The notes below the pieces were generated by a model. The model had not been told where the DNA came from and made no database searches. It worked only from the letters and a program-made list of their open reading frames with translations. A stretch of 64,000 nucleotides of DNA, from contig CAJQUW010007110.1 in NCBI GenBank assembly GCA_907163375.1, positions 62,001 to 126,000 of the forward strand. Reading direction: 5' to 3'. Below, one piece after another: positions 11,388 through 22,400 of the stretch; position 1 is the first letter of the stretch; each line of letters starts with the position of its first letter. This DNA comes from Prostheceraeus crozeri (Eukaryota; Platyhelminthes; Polycladida; Euryleptidae). The translations under genes and the position numbers were made by a program.

Positions 11388-11430
11388 AGCCCTTGATAAG
11401 CCTGCAAGCCAGGCAGAAACCGGTCGGGCT
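11388..11430 (+). ncRNA. Hammerhead-ribozyme-like motif C, decayed
   Basis: Order: stem I strand AGCCC, core UUGAUAA (two transitions from CUGAUGA), stem II GCCUG / loop CAAGC / CAGGC, an extra A, core GAA, stem III ACC directly followed by GGU, then C at the cleavage position, then stem I strand GGGCU. Stems I and II are perfect 5-bp helices. The self-complementary ACCGGU stem III without a loop is the form known from dimer-type Penelope hammerheads. The changed core makes activity unlikely. It lies about 60 nt upstream of (TA)n at 11489-11558, as in the other two copies, so it is probably the tail of a third Penelope-like insertion. Confidence 0.6.
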
Positions 11431-11483
11431 CTATCTGAACATTTGTTGGCTTTTCCTTTTACTTTCTACGTGTGATTTAATTT

Positions 11484-11488
<5 letters not shown>

Positions 11489-11558
<70 letters not shown>
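11489..11558. repeat. (TA)n microsatellite
   Basis: About 70 nt of uninterrupted alternating TA downstream of hammerhead-like motif C. Confidence 0.95.
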
Positions 11559-11561
<3 letters not shown>

Positions 11562-13225
11562 GGATTCACGATCTTCTTGCGGATATTTACAAGTTGCTAT
11601 TATGCAACATTATATAGGTTTTTACAATGTTTAAAGAGCCAAAAGTCGAAGTCCACTGAATACCTTTACTAAAACGATTTCCATATGACTTATATCACAG
11701 AGTTTGCAAGGCTTACGGCGCATGACAAAATGCTTTTAAGCACGATAATTAATTAGTCCTTCTTTACTTAATCTGTGTTTATGTTGTCCAATTAATAATG
11801 TTAATCTTCGTTTCAATTCATTCAAATGTTTTTTGGGTACGGTGTATATTAAACACCATTCTGCGTCTGGCTCCATACCCAGAAGTCCAGCAGTAGAACG
11901 TCTAGGCTTTTTGGAGGAAGGGGAGTAGGCTTGCCCCGATCAATCAAACGATTATTCAATTTTGATGTCTGGAGTTCACCGTGTCCCATCCTATTGGTGC
12001 ATCCGTGTTCGATTTCATAGCTGTGTCTTGACTGGAAGTACTGTGTACAAAATGCCTTTGTGACGTTCTACAGTGACTGCTTCCTCCATTACCTGGCAAC
12101 TTATCCAATCGTAAGGTAAGATGAGACCACAGAACAACAAACTGTTAAAGGTGATTGTCTTGGTTTCGTGTCAATCAAGTGAGAGTTCGTGAGGTTGACA
12201 TTCCCATTGAGAATGTTGTCTGATCACTAAAACTAATATTGAAAATGAAATATAGGATCCTATATTTTCAACCTTCAATCATCAAAAGATAAAATTGAAG
12301 TAGATTACGATTAACTTAAGGCTTCAAATAGTTTATTGTAAAACTGTATGCTTCGAATGTTTGATAATCCTTCCTTGAGTACATTGCTTTCGGGAAACAG
12401 AGAAAATTCGACTTCTTGTTCAATCAACGCTTTTTGATGGAATCGTCTTCGAAAGCTGCAACGATGTTTACCCTCTTGACAACCGAAAGTCTCCGCGCCT
12501 TGTGATCATCCACACATTTTCTTGGAGCCTCGAAGGAGTTTCCATAATCAGCTTTTCCAAGGAATCGATGCTCTTGCTAAAGAGGCTGTCTGTCTGTCGA
12601 TGTCGGAATTTTCACTACGTCTTCTCACGATCATGTTATCGCAAAAGTGGCAACTGAAGCAATCTCAGTCACCTCTAGGAAGAGATCGGATAGCAAATGT
12701 TACGTACAACACAGTTAGAAAATCACGGCTAACGTCCAGCAAAGCAACCAATGTGCTGCATTCCACATGACTGATTTTCTATTGAATGAAATAAAACTCA
12801 AACTTATTCATTGATGGTGCACCTTTTCGTCGAGTGCAGACGTATTTGCATCAGTTCATCTGTCCAAAAAACTTTGTTCAATGCACTGTGTTATTCACCC
12901 TAATATTGCTAATAAAAATCCGCTAGAAGATCGCGATCACCCTGTATACCAAATACTTTCTAGAGTGTGACAGCAAATATCGAGTTTTTTGAGATTTAGT
13001 TCATAATTTGCAAGCTTCTTGACTAATTTGTGACGATTAACATCCCCACCTGCATGGTTGGTAGACATCCCTTTCCCGAAAATGTTGTATTTGCATCAGT
13101 CTAAATCCAATTGCTTATTTGCGAAAAAACAGTGAAACATTTCTGCTCCATGTAGAAAAATGTGGATTTCAGCTATTTTTTCAGAAATTTTACATTTTGA
13201 GAGAAAAACACGTCAAAGGAAACTA
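11559..13225. other. Downstream flank of the SLC4A11-like gene, nothing recognised
   Basis: No coding domain, RNA gene or clear repeat was recognised. Short open frames (for example 12522-12770 plus) show no family signature. Confidence 0.45.
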
Positions 13226-13231
13226 TTTATT
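13226..13231 (-). promoter_or_regulatory. Candidate poly(A) signal of the SLC4A11-like gene
   Basis: TTTATT on the plus strand is AATAAA on the minus strand, about 142 nt after the stop codon at 13373-13375. It would give a short 3' UTR. AATAAA is common by chance in AT-rich DNA, so transcript evidence would decide. Confidence 0.4.
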
Positions 13232-13372
13232 TCTTTGTATCTAAAACGTATTTACAAATGAGATATTCACACAAAATATTGTCTGTCTGAGTGAAAGTTA
13301 CATAAGAGATAGAAAGAGAGAGAGAAACAAACAAAGGGTGAAAGGACCATTATATGTAGTCATCCACAAGAA

Positions 13373-13436
13373 TCAGAAAGATTTGTCCAATGCATCTAAA
13401 TATTTCTCTGCGATCACTTTCGGTAAAATTAAATGC
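13373..13436 (-). CDS. SLC4A11-like: SLC4A11-like, terminal coding exon l
   Basis: Codons 523-543 and a TGA stop (13375-13373): [21 protein letters not shown]. This parallels the C-terminal ILLPRIIEAKYLDVMDAEH of SLC4A11. Acceptor CAG. The length to the stop equals that of the vertebrate protein within a few residues. Confidence 0.95.
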
Positions 13437-16400
13437 CTGAAACAGAAAAGAAATTCAGTCACATAATAATCCGTTGCTAAGAGAGCAAAATACAATAAAA
13501 AATACACATGTAGATCCAGTTTACTGTCATTCCCAAATGCATGATATTGAAAAATTAATTTGAACAAGCATATTCAAATGCCACCGGTTTATGACAAAGT
13601 ATACGATTCTGATGACTATGCAGGTACAATTCACAAAATCTTGATATATCTGAAGGCGCAAATACACGGGGTAATAATAATAATAGGCGCCAATAATAAC
13701 GGCGTTAACAATACACGGGTTAACTTAGTGAGCTTCCACTAAATCTCGCGCGTCTTGCTACACCACGCACACCTTCTTCTTTGAAGAGTGTGCCGGTCAA
13801 GTACTAGTAAGTTGCCTCTCGTAAATTACCTACAGTTCGTCTACACGGCAAGTTACCTGTGACCATTTCTATGCCTGTGACGGTTCACTATCAGACTACA
13901 ACAGCACAACTCATTTATTTTCATTCTCTTGCGACTTGTTTAGCAGATGTACATTATAGCGTAGCAATATTTCTGAACCAGACCTTTATCCATAGAGATG
14001 GATTCATTTGCGCCTGGGTTAGTGTAGAGCGGACACAGTCGAATCCCAGCTATTGTCTGCAATGGCAGCAGCAAGCGATAGAAGAGAAATTGACATAGAG
14101 ATCTGTCTCTCTTTGGCTTGTGTGATTGGCCAAGCATCAACATTTTGCATTGAATCACTCCATGTTGAGGGCTTTTTTGAGTTACAAAAACGATGTGACC
14201 ATAAACAACCGATATTCTGCTATAGCAACGGAATAGAACGGACATGGACAATGCGACTGTTCATTGGTTAATATTCTGCCGGCTGAATGTCAAACGATTT
14301 AATTTTCTGCAGATTAATAGTTTTTGAACGACAGTATAACACCGAACTCAATAGAAATTCCTCCGATTTATTCTACCGGCAACACGTCTAAGTGATGCCG
14401 ATTTTATCAGAAGAAATCGATAACACTGAAAGGTGACACCTCTAAGCATATACAGTATATGATAAAATTATAGAAAGTCTACTATTATCTACATCCTTGC
14501 CTCTAAATGGGAGCACCTAAATGGGAGCACTTTTGAATTATCGAAGAATTTCGTTCAATGGTAAACCAGCATCTTCAATTTTCAAAGAAAAGTGTCATAT
14601 TTAATGAAAATCGACCAAGCTTGACAACATTTAAACACAAAGTATCATGGGAGCATCATCATATAGTGTGAGCTCGAAGTCAAATTACGGTAATTTTCAG
14701 ACTAACTTTACAGATTTCAAGGCAGCTTGACATCTGAATATATGCAAATGGACGACACTTCTGTTCTACTTGCTGATAATGCATACATCAACTCATGACT
14801 TTGACTTGAATTCCAACATGGAAAATCAACAAAATGAAGAGACTGAAAAGTATTAATTTCTAGTTCCAATCGCTCGTTATCTGATAAATGACATCGAAAA
14901 CAAGAGTTGTCAATAAGAGTTTGAATTCAATAATAATCTGGTCTTTGGATGACGAATCATTCCAGCAGATTTTCTTGATTGATAACTTATAAAACCGGTG
15001 TTGTAGTGTAGAATATCAAGTTCACTGTCAACCGGCTTTTCAATGCAAACCTATTAGATGAATTGAGTTACGAAATTAGTTTGGACCTGAACTAACTTGT
15101 ACATTTCCCACTCGTCACTGAACTGCGTGCGATTTGAGAAGTACATCTTATCAATCCTTCAAACAGATCTCTAGAGATATTAAAATCAAATGCAGCTTTT
15201 TGTTTTGCTGCGTGAGAATTGCTGAAAATACAATTTCAATGAACTAGGATATCAATATTGAGAGTTAGTACTTGAAATCAATTCCCAACGTAATATAATA
15301 TTTGAAGATGTGTCGACATCTTGAGGCAAAATGTCTTCCGTTTGTTCTTGAATCAATTCTGTGCAATCTTTCAAATATCATAAAGGCACACAATTATCTA
15401 TTTTCCCGTGATGTATACGGTTGGAAAAATGCTTCTACTCATCTTCGTTTTTACTGACAGGATCTAATCTAATCTACATTAATTAATATTGCAAAAGTTA
15501 TTTGTCTCCATTCTCCCTTTTCATAGGATCTTTGTGAACTTCCATTTAGCCAAGAATTGAAACAGCTGACCACCTCTTGAACGGTTTGAAATTTTATAAA
15601 GAAGTTAGTCGTAGTTAAACGAAGTGACGCAGTGTTTTATGTGAATAACTTCTAGGCACATCAAGTAAAAAAGTAAAATCCAAATGACACATATTGTCAT
15701 GAATTAAAGTCAGCATTTTCAGGTTGCAGATAATTTGCTCATCATGGAGTAATGACAATGTAATTGATGCGTTGTAAAATGATGTCGATTGAATTTATAA
15801 AATACTTGCATGGATTCAATATGCTCTGTCTATTTAGTCATTAACTGGGGAAGAAGTGATCGGGCAAATTGCTAGAATAACTCCTGTATGGAGTAATCAA
15901 TGCATTTCAAAATTTCATCAGCTTAATATGTTAGTCTAACATCTTTTGAAAAATAGAGAACTAAGTTGTCTCACCGTTTGAGTTGCCACTTCGAACAACA
16001 ATTATGAAATCGCAAAACAGTAGTAAAATTTATTTACTGCTTTGAAATTAATTACTACTTTTTTTAGTTAAAAACTAGTTTAAATCTGACACAAGACGTT
16101 TATTTACTTATCTCTGATCCTCGTCTGACCTCAATTCTGAACTTCGCTTTTAAGATTGCTCCATTACTTTATAACTCGCTTATATCAATTTGTAGATTCC
16201 TTTTGAATCTTTGCTAATTGACAAAAACACAAAGTATTTGACATTTCTTCCGTGTTTCTACTCAAAGAGAAGCTTCAACAGATGAAGAACAATACCCTTT
16301 TTTAATCGTCTCGACAAGTTTGATTGATGCATAATTAATAAAATCGGACCTTTAGTTGAGGGGAAAATCTGCGGGAGGGAGAAGGACGTCCACCCATTGT

Positions 16401-19400
16401 GGAGAGAATTGACCGGGCGCTGAAGAGCATCGAAATGCGAAGGGAGAGGGGTTTGCCATCCACCCACTTTATTCTAAAAGCATTGCTCAGGATTACTTGA
16501 AAATCACATCACTGACATTTGTTCTTTCCAATGACATTATTAGACTGACTCTCGGCCTTTGGCTATGGCTCTTCGTTCTATAACTGGGAATTAATATATG
16601 GACATGTAAATATATTTGTAAAACGGATAAGCATATTTTTGTCAAACTTTGATTATAAATCACCTTGACAGTTAACCTTTTTGATGCTAACATGGCTTTA
16701 TGTGTTCAGATGTCACTTTTGAGTAGAAAAAGATAAGATGATAAAAACATAGAACTGATATTCACGGTGGAGACGAGTTGATGACATCACTTTTGAGGCA
16801 TGAAATGATGTATGAATTGATGCATAGAATGTTTGAGATTGCTGCGTCACCTGAAAGAGTTGGAGACCACAGTGAGTTTTATGACGTGAGAGTGCCTGTG
16901 AGGAGCTGGCCTTGAAGGAGGGTGCATAAAGAGTGAAATGGAGCCCTAAAGAGTTAAGGTGGTTGAGAGTCTAATGAGGCATCTTAAAAGTGACTAAGAC
17001 ACTTGTAAGGGTCATAACAGCGCATAAAGGAGTGACACACGTACAGAAAAATGTCATGTATCATGCATGTGAGGACGCTTCGGGAGCCACAGAAGCTTTT
17101 GAGGTCAAAGTGAATGGATAGGGTACTTTTAGTGTATATCAACTTCTCGTTGACAAAGGGTCGGGATCCGAAGCGTCCGAGAATCTGTAACCATTACTTA
17201 TACTTTTTTTCTATTTCGCTAAACTGTGGAGAGAAATATTTAACACCTTCCGTTGAAGCAATTAACTATATACATGATATGTTCCTGCCCAGTGCTTTGT
17301 GAGGGAGCTTGAGACACGATGGTCGGCGCCAATAATGCTAATAGATTTCGCAATTAGTTTCAGTCATCCATCCCCCAATGTCTCTAATAAACTATTCACA
17401 CATCTACATAGTTGACCAGTCGTCGGGAGATCATTTTATCATTACAAGCTATCGATCGTTTCTTAAATTAAAAGTAAAGTCAGACGGTCTTTCGGCGTCC
17501 AGCCCCTTCAAACGGTCTATGGTAACAAACAGGATGCAACTGAGTAAAGTATTTATTCGAAGATGTGAGTTATGTTAAGAAGTGTGTTGACGGTTTGCAT
17601 GATTATCGAATTGTAAAAAGAGAATGTAGTCTGGAGATTCCTGTTTCCTGTTGATCTGCGGTCTAAGTTGTGTTATTGTTTTGGCCTCTGCTATTGTTGT
17701 TTCTCGAGTTCGCAGCTTGCGAAGGAGACCGACCTGAAAGTTACCGATGCCGCCCATCGGGTATCGTGGTTATTTCATAACAAAAGGCCTCTAAACTAGT
17801 ACACGACGAAATGAAGTCCTGTTGTTAGTCCAGCTTCGCTCAATCATATCGTTTGTATTCTTGTGGTGTGCTCTTTTCAACAAGATGTCATCAAATTGTT
17901 TAACAATTGTTTACTGTAAATAGAACGTAGATACTGAAGTTAGCAAATTTTCTTAGCACTTCCACTGACAGAAATGCTGCTTCGTTGTTACGCTTACAAT
18001 TTGTAAACTTGACACAAGAAATAGAACCTCACATTGTATCGACATGTAAAATCTGCAGATAGAAGTATCTCAGATCCGAACTTCGTTTCGGCCATGGATT
18101 AGTATTTTTAAGCCTTGATTGTTTTTTCGCTGACCTTCTTCACTATGGGCAAGGCGGCTGTATCTTCGATTATCGAAGAGACGAATAGCGACGAAGCGAT
18201 AACAAAGTTGAGACAATCTGACTGGAGAATCACAGATAAGGTCTACTTTCAACCATGAAAGCATGGCTGAGGCACTGTGTGAAATGTAGATAAAAGTGGA
18301 CGCTCACCGAATCGGCATTTGCAACATAAGAAGTATAGGAAAGCCCATCTTCATGTACGGTGTAGGGGCGAAGCCAAACAAGCACATGAGACCCAATTGA
18401 AGCAGTTGGAGCAGCGTAAAAATGTGCACTTTTCGTTGCGGAACTCGACGCAGATAGTGCGATGGTGGATACGCCGCCTGAAAAATGAAATGACACGATG
18501 ACTATTTTAATGGATGCTTAAACAGTCTTTATATTTTGGATTTTCTAGATGCGCCTAGATATTGACATTTGATAGGCAGACTAATAATCTTATCAACTTA
18601 AATTTGTGACTTCACTGTTGTCTAGATGGATTTGATGGTCACTAATTGCATGTTCATGTTGAGGATCCCGTGTACATTGACTTTAAGATAGTGACCACAT
18701 GTTGCATTTTTTAAATAAGGAAGTTTCTTATATTTTTTGAATACCAGCAGGTCTTGAAGAAAATGACAGTTAAGGCTTTGTTTGAAAAAGGTTGTAAGCG
18801 TTGATATTTAAAGCCATGCTTTTCGACATGGTTTAAAATCGTGTTTTCAAATCTCATATAAAGTCGTGGTTTCAAAATGCTTTGCCGCTGTGCTCTTTAT
18901 TAAGCTCTTCAGAGCAAGCAAGGTTTGTCAAACCATTTTTGAGATTCCAAAATTGATAAGTATGATTCAGGGTTGTGTAGGCACCAATAATCCTTATGTC
19001 CATCCACAAATTTCTAGTGAAGCTGGGAATACTGAATATGAACTGCTACTAACAAATATAAACATGATGTAAGTAGCATGATACAATTCGCATGAGACAA
19101 AGAAAACTTGCGGTTATCCTGCTATTATACATGCCCTGTTTCGCATATCAAACAGCTTATGAAGTTCTCGATTCATTTGACAATACTTGAACATAAAATT
19201 CAATTAAGGAAAGCAGTGCATGCACTACAAGATTTGACGAAAAAAGGAAAATACAGTATGTATAAAGAACGAACAAATTGTTTTCTGCATTTGAAACATT
19301 AAAAATCATGCTTGTAGATACTTTGTATGTTTCCCAAAATCTATAAACGAGACTTACTTGCTCTGTCACAAACAGAAGAATTCGTTCAAACATCTGATTG

Positions 19401-22400
19401 TCGTATAATGCGGTGATGGCCATGTAGATAAAGAGTCCATCGAGGACGGATGGAGGAATATACGACAATGGCATCGGAAGCATGAGCAACGAAAGACCGA
19501 TCAGAATATGGGAAATAATGCCAGTCAATCGAGTTTCCCTCACACGGACGATTCTGAAAATGTAGAAATCGAATTTTAGCCATTCAGAGAGTCAGCATCA
19601 AAGGTGACCTGATGGAACTTTCATAGAACCTAATAGTATATAGAGAGAAAATCAATATTTCGACCTACGAAGAGCACACAGTGGAATTCGAGATAAAAAC
19701 TGCTGATGAATGAACTGGGTACTGCTAAGTCTAGCATATGCTTATAGAGCATGCTTTGCAATTAGAAAATCAGAAATCCTGGCAACGATCGTGACGTCAA
19801 GGGGTTTCAACTCAGAATTCAACCAAAGTCCACCACTAACGACTAGAATTCAACCAAAGTCTACAACCAACCGTCAGAACTCAACCATGACCGACCACTG
19901 GCCGCTAGACTTCAACCAAGGCCATCCACTGACCGTGAGAACTCAAACAAAATCCGACAACTAACAGTAAGAACTCAACCACAGCCGACCACTAACCGTA
20001 GGAACTCAGCCAAACCCGACCACTAGCAGTAAAAATTCAACCAAAACCGAACACTAACCAAAGTCAACCATGGTCTATGACCGACCACTAACTGTGAGCA
20101 TTCAACCACAGCCGACTATCAAGAGCTAGAATCCGACCATTACCGATCACCGACCGTTTCCTATACTTTTTCTAATCCTATTCGGTTGTCACCGAACAGT
20201 GGACGATGGGAATTTTACCTCTAACTGTAATAATTTAGCGATAACCGACTACTAACCGTCATAATTCAACCACAATTGACTTAAAACGCTAGTATAGATT
20301 AAAGTTCAATGTTCATCCATTGCTCTATTGCCTATTTATTGGGCTCCTTAGTTGACATATCTAGTTATCATTCACCGCGAATGATTTCCTTATCGATTGC
20401 ATGAAAATTTAAACTGCAAGCATCAATATGCGATCCAGATGATCATGTACTCTTAAACGCCATGATATGCTATCATTGACAGTGAAAGCTCGATAATGAG
20501 TCCATTCATAAGAAGAGGTTTACATTGTCATCAAATATTTTACTGATATTTACTTAGGTCAAGAATTGTAACAAAGCAGATCTGAAAGTCAATTATATTT
20601 AGAAATATTTGGTAAGAAGTCATGAAGTTTAAGACAACGAATCGATTGAAATAATTGTTTAGAATTCTTTAACTTGAATTCCAATAAAAAAAGTCCTTTC
20701 TTTTGAGCAGGCAATTCATTTTCTTCTTAGACAAGTATACAATTAAGAAAGTCGTCCGACAAATGAAGCGATCATGAAGGCGATTGTACAAGTGGACGAA
20801 TGAAAGAATCATTCTAATTGTTTCTTCCACACAATTCATACACTGTCACGAGAGAATCTTTTTACATCGCGTGGACAGGGGCCTATTCTTGACAAGTTAG
20901 TAAGAGAAAAATTTGTTCAAGTTCACTGTTTTCTCATCAATCAATATTTTTTGCTATCTTCTTGAGCGTCATTTTCAAAGAGCTTCAAGCTACCAATAAA
21001 AGGAGACACGACGTCTATAATCGAAATTTCAAAGTCAATCAAATGCTGATTTACTGTCTCATCTCTTCTCAAAATTTGATGCACCGTGTGCATGGACAAT
21101 TAACCTCACTCCTTTTCGTTAAGATGATTAGTTGCTTTAGATAAAATTCTTTAGATGTAAGAAATCTGTTAGATAAATTATCATCTTTCTATTAATTTTA
21201 GAAATTGAAGCATTCCTTTATTTAGTATTGATATCTATGAGCAGCACAAATTCTTTTAACGAATATCACAACGCCATCAGTTTGATTTTTTCAAGTTCAT
21301 AATTCATAAACATGATTAATCATTAACATCGCTATGTGTTTGATCTTTAGCATTTGTTTTTCATTTGCAGTGAGAATATGGCTCTGCGATATTCTAATAA
21401 TACGCAATTCTTAAATAAAATTCATTGTGAATATCATTTGCTTCAAATAGTATAATCACAACCAAGAATTCTGTCTTTCGTTTTTGATCGCTTTTGAATC
21501 GAAACCAGCAGTTTGTTGATGGCCACTTCAGCTGCTCGGTAAAGCGCAATGATATGCGGAATGTTTCAATCAAAATGATGAAGTTCTGAGACCTCTCATG
21601 CATATTGCGGCGCTGTGAAAGTATTACATGTACCGGGTAAATGAGGCATAAAGGTAATCCTTGCGTTTGTTCAATTGCACAATAAACTTATGGTATTTGG
21701 AAAAATGTGTTCCCGAAAACTGTCGACAATCTCAAGGCCGTGCTTTCAGGGGAAATCCAGAATTTGGACAAAGATGTGCTCAGGAGCGTGATTAATACCA
21801 TGCCATACGATCTCAAAGAGCTAATTCGAAACAACAGTATGCAAATGCCAGTAGTACAAGGTTGGAATCGGTCAGGAATTTTCTGACAACCGGCAACCGG
21901 CAAGACGAAGTCAACCCAACCGGCCGGTTGATCGGCCAAACCCAACCGGATGATCATGATCGTCTTTTATTAATTTTCACTTTGTTATTCAAACAAATGT
22001 GACAAAGTATTCTTCGGTTTGTAATTTAAAGGTAATTGTCCTCGACCTTTTTGAAATTTGTGATCTCAATAAGTTTTACAGCACCTTTTCTAACGGCCAT
22101 GCGCTGCCTGCTCTATTCATTGAATTTACTCATTTGAATATTTGATTATCTTTTAAAGCTAAATTGGTTTTGAAATCATTTGATTTTAAAAATTCGTTAT
22201 TGAAATAAAATGAATAAACATAATAAAATGAATGAGCCAAGGTATCCTTCTAAATTGTTTACTAAACGACGAATGTCAATTCAAATGCGTTTCTTTTATG
22301 AGTGCATTCGTCTATTGAGACTTTAATCGTTCTAAAATAAGCAATGAATAACGGATTATGGTGAACAGATTCAGATTAACCATATGTGATTGACCGTAAG

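Noticed and set aside
10972-11617. Open frames made of repeated Ile-Tyr
   Set aside because: They are translations of the (TA)n microsatellites.
17575-17757. Possible GIY-YIG C-terminal remnant on the minus strand
   Set aside because: The only support is an EA...[12 protein letters not shown] pattern; no core GIY-YIG motif is found upstream, so a call would be a guess.
19710-19964. 84-codon open frame
   Set aside because: It runs across the 31-bp minisatellite and reflects the lack of stop codons in its unit.
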